Assembly (NCBI GenBank): GCA_034509925.1
Contig: CM067526.1
Location: forward strand, 4,969,501-5,033,500
Length of the DNA stretch: 64,000 bases
Origin: Hirudinaria manillensis
Lineage: Eukaryota > Annelida > Clitellata > Hirudinida > Hirudinidae
Direction: 5' to 3'
A program made the translations under genes and the position numbers. The notes beneath the pieces are model-generated. The model ran no database searches, was not told the DNA's origin, and saw nothing but the letters and a program-made list of their open reading frames with translations. This document shows positions 37,205 to 52,535 of this stretch, piece after piece; positions within the stretch are counted from its first letter, which is position 1, and each line of letters opens with the position of its first letter.

Positions 37205-39788
37205 TCACATGCTCTCGTTCGAATACTTTTCATACATGGTTTCCAGGCATTTGCTAACGATATCGTACTTGACGGGGTCTGCTTCGGAACTAAACACTAA
37301 AAACTGGACTTCTTTGAACTTCTTTGGCATGAAAGAAGTTTTCTAAAATGATTTATAAGCCGAAAATGAAATCGTTCCAAAAGTGTAGTAAGGAAAATTG
37401 CGTCCAAAGACTTACCGATATCTGGTGATGCCTGTAAGGTACGGTTGGTTTATCTTTGCTGAAAAACCACATATAGTTGATGGGATCTTCTGAGTTCATG
37501 CCGTAGTCCCATTTTGATTTCTAGACGAAAAAGTAGAGGAAGAAATATTAGAATGATCAATGTTTACTAAAAATATAAAGTGGAATCTACAGACTCGACA
37601 TAACCTTGCACGGCACTACTATTATAAACTAATTAATAACAATAAATATTAAAAGAAACTTTTAGATGCACTTACGATTATAATGATGTCATTTGGCTCG
37701 AGACTTTCTGAAAACTGTTTGGAACATTCTATTATTTCTTGTTTTACTGAATCTGAGGTCATCGAACTCTATAGAAGAACAATTAAAATATTAGCATTCT
37801 TTAACTTGTAAATTTGTAACAATTATCGATATAATAGCACAAAGGGTTAATGGTTAACTAACATCTTCGCATTTCAAAGCCCCTACTGACTTGGGCAATT
37901 GTCTGAAAAGGATCCTATTCAGCCACTTTTGGGCTGGTTTTAAGTTAAGGTCGTTCGAATACAAAATTGCGTGAAATATGTTATCTGTGAGCTTCACATA
38001 GGCCGTCATATCCCTGATTGTTTCAGACATTCTGTATTTTTTTCTGAAATAAATTTAGCACTCAAATTATTACTTTCTAATTAATTATTAATATCAGAAA
38101 GTATCTTATATTGAAAAAAAAAACTAGGCCATACCCATTTTCTCCTTCGATAAACAGAAAATCGTTTGCTAGCTTAAGAGCCTCGGAAATCCTAAAATGA
38201 ATTATTATATTTAACTTCTTAAATACAAATAAATTGGATGTTACGTAAAGAGCATCGCAAATAAATTGAACTAACATGTAGCCAACAATGAGATTAGTCT
38301 TGTGAAGATAAGCCTGTCTGTAAAGACGAGTGCGACTGTGAAACAATTCGTAGATGTTGTCCACCTCCTTTAATAAACAAATAATTGATTAGTTTGCAAT
38401 TAAGTGAATTATAATGCTGAATAAACACAATAAAGTCTTTTTTTAATAGTATATTGCACATATGCATAGTGATGTGTAGAACAGAAGAACAAACCTTGTC
38501 CCTAGCACAGATATGTCTCTCGCCATCAACTTCCAAGACAGACATGAACTTAATGAGTCTCTTGTGATCAAAGGCAGTGGTAATGCCCATGAAGTAGCAG
38601 TCTCTGACGATGTAGTCCCATTTGTCGACGTCCATTCCATTCTTTTTGTTGGCCACGATCTGTTGTCAATCGTTTTCATGATGGATTAGATTCTAAGATA
38701 AAATTTTAAATTGCTAAAATAAAGTTAACTCACGTTGTACAAGAAACTTTTTTCGGGTCCTCTTCCTTTGTGAGGCCATTCCTCTCCCTAATCGATCGCA
38801 AAAGTGTTATTATTACAATGTATTGCCACATCAACTACTAATGATTGTTACTAATAAATTAACGGAATAAAAAAGTATATACATCTAGAGGCAAATCTTA
38901 AAAGATACGCCAATATTCTAAATACTACTGAGGTCAGTGGCGGATCTAGGCATTTCTCTCCCTCTTTCACATTTTGGCACCATCCGCCAAAGTGTTCTAG
39001 ATCGGCCATTGGTTGAAAGGTAGAAATAGTTATAAATAAAATTATTCTTGCCTTTTTGAAGATGTGAGGATTAATCAATTCCTTAATAAACGTCAAGTCT
39101 TGTTGGGTGAAATACTTTTCCAAGTGATTATCTTTTATCAGGTAGTCGAACATCGTTAGCGATCCACACTCGTGCTATTAGCAGGTAAGTAATGAAATTA
39201 TTATTTTTAATTCAATTTAATTTAATGAAATATTTCCTAGCAATTTCTCTAAAAGTTACTTATTTAATAAAATATTTAGCAATTTATTGCACGCAACTGA
39301 CCTTCCACTCGCTATCGAAATCTGGTATGAAAGATCCGTCGAATATATGTGAAAATGGCCCGTGTCCTGAGATTTCAAAGATTGTAAATTAACAAAATAA
39401 CGCAACATGATTTAAACGTTCGGTAAATTCTTACCCAAATCGTGGCATAGTCCTGCTATGGCAACGCATTTGACGTCTGAATCTGTGATGTTTAGTTCCG
39501 GTTGCTTGAACTGCAATGCTCTACACATACTCTCGGCAAGATGGCAGACACTGGATAAGAAAATTTATGATTATTTAGGCCGATCAGAAATTAGAGAAGC
39601 AAAGTAGAGCGTTGTTTGTGAATTTACCCTATGCAATGCTCGAATCTGGTATGGTTTGCTCCTGGATAAACGAAGTGAGCTGTGCCGCATTGATGGAGAA
39701 AACGGAGTCTCTGAAACTGTGGAGTGTCGATTATCTTTACGTACAGAGAATCCAATTCGATGTGCCCGTGCACTGGATCGTTGATTAT
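37205..39788 (-). CDS. SAMHD1: SAMHD1-type HD-domain dNTP triphosphohydrolase
   Basis: Hydrolyses dNTPs to nucleosides and triphosphate, lowering dNTP pools; in vertebrates also a restriction factor. Minus-strand exons: 39628-39788, 39435-39550, 39302-39366, 39052-39174, 38734-38787, 38495-38659, 38276-38367, 38135-38191, 37863-38043, 37676-37768, 37416-37520 and 37205-37342. They give 449 residues from [12 protein letters not shown] to the stop at 37205-37207. HD metal ligands are all present: H in TRFEH, HD in LCHDLGHG, and D in VDKWDY. Residues matching the human GTP allosteric site (D137, Q142, R145) are kept in [11 protein letters not shown]. The 39052 exon ends with a GC donor. The first listed exon starts at an acceptor; reading through upstream gives an in-frame ATG at 39813-39815 (MHEILMFKQ), so a short start there is possible. 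No SAM domain exon was found further upstream. Confidence 0.93.
38934..39010. repeat. Possible MITE terminus in a SAMHD1 intron
   Basis: The stretch CAGTGGCGGATCTAGG at about 38935 looks like the terminal sequence of many non-autonomous DNA transposons. A related TAGATCTGCC is seen at about 43546 in a WDR35 intron. No paired end or target duplication was found. Confidence 0.3.
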
Positions 39789-39816
39789 CTGTTTAAACAT
39801 AAGGATTTCATGCATT

Positions 39817-42348
<2,532 letters not shown>

Positions 42349-43752
42349 ATGAGCATTTATATGAGCAAAAAGGTGAATGTTTTTATTATTATATTTGTAA
42401 TATGTGAAGTATTTTGACGATTGTTCCAGTCATCAAACAATCTTAGTCTATCAGCTTAGAAATCACATTTATTTAAACAAATCAAATTTTTACTAGCAAT
42501 TGTTTCTTTTTTCCTGCTCGACTTCATAATTTTGTTTACAATGCAAAAGATTTTATATTCTTACATTAGTAAGTTAAACAAGTCTTCCACATGTAGAACT
42601 GTTACATGTACAAGATTACGTTGAACGTCATTACTAGCTGATAATTCTTAGAACAATGCAAAATTAGATTATTTTTTAAAAGATTTTATTTATATCCAGA
42701 TATCTGTTCCTGCAGAAGTTGTTGTAAGATGTGTGAGTGTGAACTGTATAAATGGATATATAGCTATTGGAGGAGACCAAGGATATCTTAGAGTTATAAG
42801 AATTGACAATAAAATTGGTTAGTTATAAATTCAAACATTGTAAATCAATAAATAAATCTTCTTGTATTTATAACATTTTTATTATGCAATAGAAAATATA
42901 AAAAATTCACTTTTACTGTGGTTAAAATGTTTTTTAGGCCAGAATTATGAGAAGAGTGTTACTGCCAGTCTGGCAACTGCAAACAATCTAACCATGAATC
43001 AAATTCTGGAAGGACACAAAGGTGGTTGATGAGGTGAATAAAAAAGTTTTCAATGACATTTTTGATTTTTGTTTTTTTCTAGCTCCTGTGCTAGTTGTTT
43101 CGTGGAATGAAAAATTCAAGAAATTGACTTCTGGTGATGAGAAAGGCAACATCATTGTTTGGATTCTGGTGAAATGTTGGCTTGCTATTGTGAATGAAAT
43201 ATTGACGGATCATGTGTAACTAAATTATTTACCCAAAGCCACATGGTGTGAAGAAATGGTGAACACCAGGAATTCATCTGTGGTAAGAGATGTGAGATGG
43301 ACCTCAGATGGACAGAAGATCTGCATTGTTTATGAAGATGGTTTGTATATGGAGTCAATGACGATTTAGATGGGAAGGAAGTGGAGTGGGCATATCCCTT
43401 TCTGACTTTATAAAAATATAAATAGATTATAAAATATCACTTTGACACGTTTTTATATATTTGGCTGGAGGGGAGGTACAGATTTAATGAGTGAGAGTGG
43501 GAATCCATTTGTAAGCTTAGCTCCTATGCAAGTCCCCACTAATTTTATAGATCTGCCCCTATCTTGAGCTATACCTAAAACAATTTGTAACTTATCTTAT
43601 ATTCATTGCATTTGTTCCAAAGGTGATACAATAGTTGGTTCTGTTGATGGGAATAGGATTTGGGGAAAGAATTTGAAGGGGAAGTTAACCTGTGTTGAGG
43701 TATCATGCATTGAAATGTTTAAATTTATTTATATTTAAAATATTTTTTCAAG

Positions 43753-43785
<33 letters not shown>

Positions 43786-46700
43786 TTTTGCTTAACATTC
43801 TGCATTTTTTATCCACCAATTTTAGTGGTCACCAGATGGCAGAAAGTTATTGTTTGGTATGAATGATTCAGAAGTTCACGTCTATGACGGAATGGGAAAC
43901 CATATCGTGAGTTCGTAGATGCAAAAACATACATCAAGAAAATAAGTAAGCATCTTTCCAAATTTTCTTCAGAAAACGTTGGCTTACAGGGGTTCTGAGA
44001 GCCACTTGGCAAACATCTCTTGGTACAAGGGCGATGGAGGATTTCCAAAGAAAAACTTTCCTTGCCTGGCCGTGACCTTCAAGGATGGAAAATGCTTGTT
44101 GATAAAAGATGAACTTGGAGAAGGTTGCCATGGATATATATTTGAATTATTATGTATGCTGAGATCACGTTTTCACATTTAACGTATTATTTTCAACTTT
44201 TATCCAAGCTTTATGCAACAACACTTTGTGGTTATTGGGAAATTATACGTTTAAAAACGAATTTAACAATTAATTAAAACCTTCAAATAATTACTATGTA
44301 TTTTGTGTAATCTTTGATTTAAGTATGTAACTTAATACTGTAAGTTGTATTAATAATAATTGAGCAATATCAAACTATAATAGCAGCAATATTTTTTTTA
44401 TTATCCTTTTGCATGAAAAATGATGATTTGTAACAGAAAATGCACATGAAAATGTCTGCAAAATGCCAGATGTGATTTAAGTATCCTAGTAAGATGAAAA
44501 GGCATCCTTTAATAATGCCAACACTTATGTGCCTCTATCACTGAAGAGCATTTTCTGTCAGTGGGTTGTGAACATGACATGTGTTGACATATCAAGATGT
44601 GCCTTATTTATTTACTTAATTTACCCATAATTTGTTGTTGTAGATTCACTAGATCTTGAAACGGGATTCACCTCCATTGTGACCAACCATTGGAATGATG
44701 ATGGAACTCTGATTGGAATCCTAGGAAGTTGTGATGGAAGCAAGTTTTTTCTCCATATCTATAATACTCTTGGACAGGTTTGTATGCTGACCAATTTCAA
44801 AATACTTTTTGAAAATGTTTTTCTCGTTCAGAAAAGACAATTACCGACCGACTTAGATTTTAACCGAGACTTAGAGTTTTATTTTTAATTAAGTTGGTTT
44901 CAAGGTTGGCAATGCCTGGTCGAGAAACTACTTGCTTCTCCTGGGACCGAGGAAGTATCAGACTTGGAGTCGGAATAGATTCACATCTTTATTTGGCTAA
45001 TTACAGGCTTTGTTATAAAGTCAGTAGATTACCTCAATCTTTGATTCTCCTCAATAACTTAATTAAATGGACAGAATATGATATTTTTTACTTTTTTTTT
45101 AATAATAAATAAATGATTATTTTATAAAATAATTCCTAGTATTTTCTTTTGCTACTAACCAATAAATTTGAATGCATTTTAGTGGTGCCACTTGAAGGAT
45201 ACGATTGTTTTTGCCCATGCGAAGCTTCATGAACCTGAGGATTTGATGGTTTTTTGGGACACTAAAAGAGATGTGGTTGGACTTTGATGTGCATTGTGAT
45301 GAATTATCATGTCAATATTTACTCACATGGTTAAAACTAATATGTTTATGCAAGGCAACTACGAAGTCTGAAAAGAATCTTTTGCATATAATGGGGTCAG
45401 ATGACTTTTGCTGCTTGGTGACTCAGTCATATGATGAGGAAGTGGATGATGATGTAAGCACTAATCCTTTGATGTCAGTTTTTTTCCAGCAGATTATTTT
45501 ATTTTTTCTTAATTCCAATCATACAAAGTTAAATGAATTGATTTTTTATTAATGTTTATATAAATGATATAAATTTTTCGTTTTTTGTTTAAAGATTTTT
45601 TGTAATTTTTTTATTTTTTTATTTCCTTTGGAGACATCCTCAAGTTTAGGCAACCCTTCTGCTTTTACTTTGACTCTGACAAACTCCATCGGAATGTATC
45701 TCGATAGCAAAGTGGTCGACATGACCTTGAAGTATTTTTCCATGTCGGGCGGCCATGTTTGCGTGGCATCAGAGTCTGCCTTTTACGTCTGGCAATTCAA
45801 GAATATCAGGCAACTTTCAACTGTGGAAGTAACTGGAAAGAAGAAGGCTGGCCTTGAAAAGTAGGATGAAATTAATTGAAATTATATTATATTGCTTTAA
45901 TGTTAATTCATGTTATTTAATTTAATATTATTAAATATAATTAAACATATTGAAATTAAATATTTAATAATATTAAATTTATTATAATTTAATATCATAA
46001 CAATTATACTTATTTTAAAATTTGATAATTATTTTTATAAATTGACTGGTATTGAATAAGGAAGAAATGTTAATATTCACTAATCAGACTTCTCCACATT
46101 GACGATGTTGCTTCTGGTGTTGGTGGAGAGAATATAGACTGGAAAAAGGCTGATCTCGAAAGCGATGATCCAATCTCTTGTTTGTGTCTCTCCAACAACC
46201 TTCTTGTTGTGGTCTGTTTGAAGTTTCTTTCATTTATTTTTCAAGAGTTTATCATTTAATAGAAAATGTTACGAACAATTTAATTTATTACTGGCACTAA
46301 TAACTAGTAATTAATGGCTTGGTTTTCAATGGAAACAGGGTCGATGTTCGGGCATCTTGCAGGTGTACATTTTACAAAACATCATGCTACAGAACAAGTA
46401 TACCGTGAAGTGCAAACCAATGAAGATACAACTCAATTGTGACTCCAGGTATTCCTATTATTAAACATTTATGAATTATGAACTCAAGAATTGTATGTGA
46501 TAAAAGCAGAAATTTTGAACAGTTGCCTTTCCATCATTGATGACCAGAATATTCTCTCCTTCTTGAAATTTGGCAACGAAAATAGAAACGCTTCGTCCAC
46601 TTCTGATAACATTCAAAAGAAGGATGTCTGGAGTTTTCTGTGGGCAAAAGTGAATATGAAGATTTTTGTTCATTGTTAATTAATAATTACAAATTAACAA

Positions 46701-49700
46701 ATAATTATACTTAATTTATTTACCATTTAAAATTTCATTTAAGAAAATTTAAGGTTGCAATTAATCAGCTTATGCTTATTCACTAGGACAATCCATCATC
46801 CTTTGTCCTAATGGAGAAAACAAAGATGCAGGTCTTCAACAATTATGATCCAGAGGTAGTTTGCACTCGATTTGTTGATTTCAGTCTTAAGATTTAATGA
46901 ACATCATGGATTCTTTTGATAAAAAAATTAGGAGGCTGTGGCAAGCAGTGGATATTTGTGTACTTTCAATGATCTGATGGTGACCTCAATTTATCTCGAC
47001 GACGTGATGACAATGTCACGTTTTGGTGAAGAACTGTCATCCTGTAGAGAGTTTATGGTCATCCATGAAGCCAAGGTGAGTGAGAGATTGTGAGATGCAG
47101 AGGCAAGTGAATCCATAACTAGAAATTGAATAATTGTAGTCCCTGAAGGATCTGAGAAGGATTGTCAATGATGATGGGTTTGAAGCTGGAATGAAGTTTG
47201 CAGAGTCACACTCTCATCCCAAGCTATGGTCAGTTATGGAGACAATATGCATAAATGCATGAATCATTTAATTTGTAAAACTTTATTAAAACAATATTGT
47301 TGCTATTTACATACTAATTGAGTTTAATGCATCCTAAGTTAAATATTAAATCGTTTTTAAAGGAAAATAATGGCCAATTATGCCCTGGAAAAATTGGACT
47401 TAAAGTCCGCCGAGTTGTGTTTTGCTCGGGCCAAACATTTGACTGGCATTCGTTTCACAAAGAAATTGACAAATCTTCAGGTAGGATTTGGAAAGATTTT
47501 ATATACAAATTATGAATATTCTGGAAATGGTAAATTATTATAAATAATGAATAAATAAATAAATAACAAATAATTATTGCACTTCATTAAGTTGATTCCA
47601 ATCTCACATCAACTCCATTCAATGTGCAGAATGATGGCTTAAGGAAAGCTGAAATAGCAACTTTTTACTCCAATTTTGATGAAGCTGAGAGACTTTATTT
47701 GAGCATGGATAGAAGGTGAAGGACAGCATTTTTTTAAATTATTGATTTTGTCAGTTCTGATAATAGTTGATGAACAAATTAAGGATTTCTTAATTAATGC
47801 TCAGGGATCTTGCAATGTCAATGAGGAACAAGATGGGCGATTACATGAAGGAAGTCAAATTGATGGAAGGTGGGGGCTGGGGAAGAGGAGATTATGGAAA
47901 GCAGGAAGCCTTCAACAAATTGGCAGACTATCATGCAGATATGCAGCAGTGGTTAGCAACTATTGATTTAGTACTTATCTTATTTATCACCTCCTTAATG
48001 CAGAATTTTTGCATTTTTGGTTTTGTATTTAAAATTATTATTATTATTAACTAAAAATTGGTTACCTCAATGGATCTAATCATTGCCATACAATGATCAT
48101 TGTGTTTTATATTCTTGAAAGTGTGTCTGTTAATGTAACATTTAACTACAGTCAGTTATTGAATGTCTTGTGAAGGAACAGAGCAGCTCAGTACTACAGG
48201 GAAGGTCAAAATGAGGAGAAGTTGATCGGCTGCTATTTTGCCTTGGAAGATTACGAGGCCCTCAAGCAGATGCTCAATGAACTTTCTGACAACCATCCCA
48301 TCCTTCAAGTAGGACGTCTCAAATGATTATTAATTATTAATTACATTAATTACGAAGTTATTTTAATACCAAATTTATTCTAAATTTAGCAGCAACTGGT
48401 TAGTTAATATAAATATCTCAAAAAGTTCTTATTTGCTCAAGGAACTGGGAAGGAGATTTACAATGGTGGGAATGTGCCAAGAGGCAGTTCAGGCATATCT
48501 CAAGGTTGCATTTATGCTGATATTAATATATTAATAAATTACAATTTTTGATCACAAACAATTACTGTATTGTTTTAACATTTTAAAATCCAATTATTTT
48601 CTAAAAAATGAATTAATTTTACAATTAAAAGGTAATGGTTGCCATTCTTAGCAATATTTAATGCCTTTAAAATTAATGAAACAAAATCACGACCAACTTT
48701 CAGTGTAACCAAGTCCAGCAAGCCATTGATGCCTGCATCCAGCTCAACCAGTGGAATGTTGCCATAGAATTAGGACATGCACACAACAAGACAGAAGTGG
48801 ACACTAAACTCATGAAGTACATGCAAGTTGTCACAGATTCAAACAAACTCTTTGATGCTGTAGAGCTTTACAGGAAGTCAAATCATTTCCTGGAAGCTGC
48901 AAAGATTCTTTTTCAAGTATGGAATTTCAAATTAAATTATTTTAAACTATTATAAGTCATTACAGTTGTTTTACTTTCTGTAACCGAAAATTGTCTAAGT
49001 GATATTAAGTCATATAAGTGAGAGTACAAAAGAAATGTGTCTTTATCAGAGGACTATCCTTCATATTAAACTGGTTGTTACTTGAAATTTCTTTGGCTTA
49101 AGGACTGAATGAATGAATGTTCTTGAATGAATAAAGAAAGTTGATTTGATGTTGACATTATATTATATTATATTATATTATATTATATTATATTATATTA
49201 TATTATATTATATTATATTATATTATATTATATTATATTATATTATATTATATTATATTATATTATATTATATTATATTATATTATATTATATTATATTA
49301 TATTATATTATTTGTGACACGATACAAAACGTATCACTTCATTTGAATATAAATTTATTTCAGATTTTTGTCTTTATTGAGTTTTCTTCTATAACACATA
49401 ATTAAAGATAATTTATATTAAATCGTTAACTGTTGAATATAAGATTGCTGAGATGGGGAGTACAACAAAGTTGAATCCACTCCAACTGAAGAAGATGTAC
49501 ATCCTTGCTGCCCTGTTAGTTGAGATGCATCATGAACACAACAAGCAACTCATTAGGAACAAATCTAAGAAAAAAGAGAATGAGGTAAATTTTGTTCAAT
49601 TTAAATTTAAATTTGATTTTTGTCAGGTAATATGTTTTATTTTTACCTGTAAAATAAAATATATGATGTGCAGTTTGTCAAATTTTAATTTGTCATGCTT

Positions 49701-50941
49701 ATGTAATACATATATACAAGAGGTGGTACGATAATTGATTCACAAAACCAAAATACATGAAGTTTAATGGAGATAATAAATTCACATAAAATAGTTGCAC
49801 TGAATGTCTGAATAAAATGAATTTCTTAGGCTTCACTTGCCTTGAAAGGTCTTCTGGAGGAAGGAACTGCTGGATCTTTGGATTCCAAAGTGCTTACGCA
49901 ATCGTGGAGATGTGTTGAAGCGTATCACTTCCTCATGCTCGCTCATAGGCAACTTTACAAAGGTGATTTTGAGTTGAACTTTAATGTCATGTTTTTGCAG
50001 GTACTTTTATGCAAATAATTTTATCAAATTTTATCAAATAATTTTATTATTTTAATATATCTAAAATTTATCTATGTTTATCAATATTGTTGATTTTTTA
50101 TTGATTTTTTTCCCCAAATAACCAGGCAATTATGAAGCAGCTATGATGACCTCGATTCATTTGAAAGAATTTGATGACATCCTTGATCCAGTTGATATTT
50201 ATTCCCTACTTGGTAACTGGTTGACTTTTTAAATTTAAATATTTTTGGATAAACTTAAACTTCCTAGATGATGCTCACCCATAAAATCATCTTTGCATAG
50301 CTTTGTCGTCTTTCGCTTGTAAAGCCATGCACGTCTGCTCAGAAGCATTCACGAGGCTGGAAACATTACAAACACTTTCAGAGGAACAGAAGAAAATGTA
50401 TGAAGAACTTGCAGTGGAAATATTTTACAAGTTAGATTATTTGTTAATTTATTATACTAGGTAACTAACATACTCATTTAATGGCTTAGCTGTTAATGCG
50501 ATTTTGCTTTGATAATAAAGTTAGAGAAGAGTTTGATTAATACTCAGTTTAATAAAGAAGCAAAAGAATGTAATGAATGGTTCCAATAATTCTGTTATTT
50601 TCAGAAATATGAAGGACTACAAACCAAAAGAAATTGTGTGTTCGGGATGCCATGTCCGAATTCCTTACACGTTAGGAGTTTTGCTTTAAACTTTGTAAAC
50701 TTTAATATTTTTCTATAGCTATTCATTTGTAATCATTTCATATAATATTCAACTGATTAATTATTTTAACAGTTGTTCTTTGTGCCCCCATTGCAACACA
50801 AAGTTCTTGAGCTGCATCATTACTGGTCGCCTCATCAACTCTTACCAGGCCTGGTGCTGTCCTTGTTGCAAGAGATGTGCTGTTGAGGAAGAGATACCGC
50901 GCAACATGAAGGCATGCCCAATGTGCCATCAATCGTTTTAG
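42349..50941 (+). CDS. WDR35: WD repeat protein 35 (IFT121), IFT-A subunit
   Basis: Core component of intraflagellar transport complex A, needed for retrograde transport and entry of membrane proteins into cilia. I can thread 31 exons from ATG 42349 to TAG 50939-50941. They sum exactly to 1185 residues, against about 1180 in human. The first exon is tiny (MSIYMSKK, 42349-42372). The N-terminal half holds WD40 blades ([57 protein letters not shown]). The C-terminal half is a TPR-like helical solenoid ([69 protein letters not shown]). It ends in a Cys-rich zinc-ribbon region ([25 protein letters not shown]). Long exons include 45634-45860 and 48704-48916. The intron 48917-49443 contains a pentanucleotide satellite. 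A start-proximal acceptor ends at 42334. Confidence 0.96.
43759..43783. repeat. TA dinucleotide repeat
   Basis: About twelve TA units in a WDR35 intron. Confidence 0.9.
49157..49311. repeat. ATTAT pentanucleotide satellite (31 copies)
   Basis: Perfect 155-base array in the WDR35 intron 48917-49443, ending about 130 bases before the acceptor. It is the reverse complement of the ATAAT array at 12546-12825. Confidence 0.98.
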
Positions 50942-51572
50942 ACCATCTGACTGTTTCTTTTTTTTACATTTTGGTTTGTGATTTGTGTTGTAATAATGAG
51001 TTGTTATCAGATTGGGGAATTTTCAGAAATGCTTTTATTCTATTTGCCTCTTATCGGAGAGGGATTAGGTGGACTTGGCCTCTGCTTTAAATCAAAATTT
51101 TCCCTTTCCTTCATAACTAAGGCATATTCTGTTTGTGCTTCAATTAAGAAATCAGTTGGCCCATGGCTATCTTAACGTAAGTATAAGATTTAGTAGCACG
51201 AATTATTTGTAATTTTAAGGACTGAAGAATTATGAATCAGGGGTCACAACTGGCCCAGGCTTAGACGTTAGGTGGTCATGCTTTTTATCATTGTATGTGG
51301 TACTTTAATTGCGAGCCGATAACAATCTCGACTTGCTCTTGTTGAATTGCCGTAGCAAAAGTTTTATCTATACTTAAACTTAAAGCAGCTTTGCGGACTC
51401 CAAGAAGTAGGGAAGCACCTCTCCTGTGAATATATCCTAGTTGAATAAGCTGTAATAGTTCAAAAATAATTGTCAGGTAAAATTTATATTTTATTTTACG
51501 AATAAAAACCAAGAGATGTTGACAAAAATATTCATATCTTCTGAGATGTAACCTGCACTGTGAGGTACGTAA

Positions 51573-52535
51573 ATGTTTACATCGACTACCGAAATGTTAA
51601 GTTTTGGGTTAATAGCTGACATTCAATATGCTGATGTTGAAGATGGAATAAATTTTGAGGGGACACATCGACGTTATTATAGGAGATCATTAATATTACT
51701 TAAAAATGCAGTTAAAGAATGGAAAGAAAACAAAGTTTCTTTTATTGTTGATTTGGGGGACACTGTCGATGGAATTAATGTGAATACCCAGAGCAGCAAC
51801 TCCGCCCTTCAGCGGATTCTAGATTTGTTTGGTAACTGTCAAGTTCCTGTTTATCACCTCTGGGGTAATCATGAATTTTATAATTTCTCCCAGGAATGTC
51901 TCAGAAAGTCTCCATTGATGAACCCAAGGTATCTCACTGGAAACTTTTACAATAACTCGTGTTCATATACCCATTTCAGCCCATGCAAAAACCTGAGATT
52001 GATCATGTTGGATTGCTATGACATCAGTGTTTTAGGCCGTTCAAGTTTCTCATCCTCATACATAGAAGCACACAAAATTCTACAACAAAATCCTAACAAA
52101 AATAAAAATTCTCCAGAGGGATTGATTGGTTACAATACAAGATTTGTGATGTTCAATGGAGGTGTATCTGAGGAGCAACTGCAGTGGCTGGATGATCTTT
52201 TAGGAAAGTCTGACAAGGATATGGAGGATGTATTGATGTTTGGCCACATTCCATTGAAAAGTATTGACATTCTCGGCCACTGTTGGAATTACCAAGAGGT
52301 TTTGAACGTCCTGCACAAACACGCTTGTGTTCTGGCTTACATATCGGGACATACTCATCATTTCTATGACTGTATAGATTTAAGAGGAATTCATCATATC
52401 ACTATCCCTGGTGTTATTGAGGCACCCATTGGAGCTGAATCATGTTATTCAATGATTGACGTTCTTGAAGATAGAATTGTTCTGCGAGCAAATGATTTAA
52501 TACCTGAAATAACCATGCTCAGGAGATATCAGTAA
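51573..52535 (+). CDS. ADPRM: Mn-dependent ADP-ribose/CDP-alcohol diphosphatase
   Basis: Metallophosphoesterase that hydrolyses ADP-ribose, IDP-ribose and CDP-choline-type compounds. Single open exon of 320 residues, close to the vertebrate about 340. The metal-binding motifs come in the family order: DIQYAD (D and Q, residues 17-22), GDTVDG (about 62-67), GNHEF, FGHIPL and SGHTHHF. Substrate-binding elements include PVYHLWGNHE and a late GVIEAPIGAESCYSMIDV block typical of ADPRM. The start could be MFTSTTEM or the second Met (MLSFGLIADIQ), which sits closer to the family start. It lies 630 bases after WDR35 on the same strand. Absence of introns contrasts with its neighbours and might reflect retroposition or intron loss. 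Confidence 0.94.
   Translation: MFTSTTEMLSFGLIADIQYADVEDGINFEGTHRRYYRRSLILLKNAVKEWKENKVSFIVDLGDTVDGINVNTQSSNSALQRILDLFGNCQVPVYHLWGNHEFYNFSQECLRKSPLMNPRYLTGNFYNNSCSYTHFSPCKNLRLIMLDCYDISVLGRSSFSSSYIEAHKILQQNPNKNKNSPEGLIGYNTRFVMFNGGVSEEQLQWLDDLLGKSDKDMEDVLMFGHIPLKSIDILGHCWNYQEVLNVLHKHACVLAYISGHTHHFYDCIDLRGIHHITIPGVIEAPIGAESCYSMIDVLEDRIVLRANDLIPEITMLRRYQ

Noticed and set aside
36809..37300. 163-codon plus-strand open frame
   Set aside because: Overlaps the certain SAMHD1 last exon on the other strand, has no domain and lies in a convergent 3' region.
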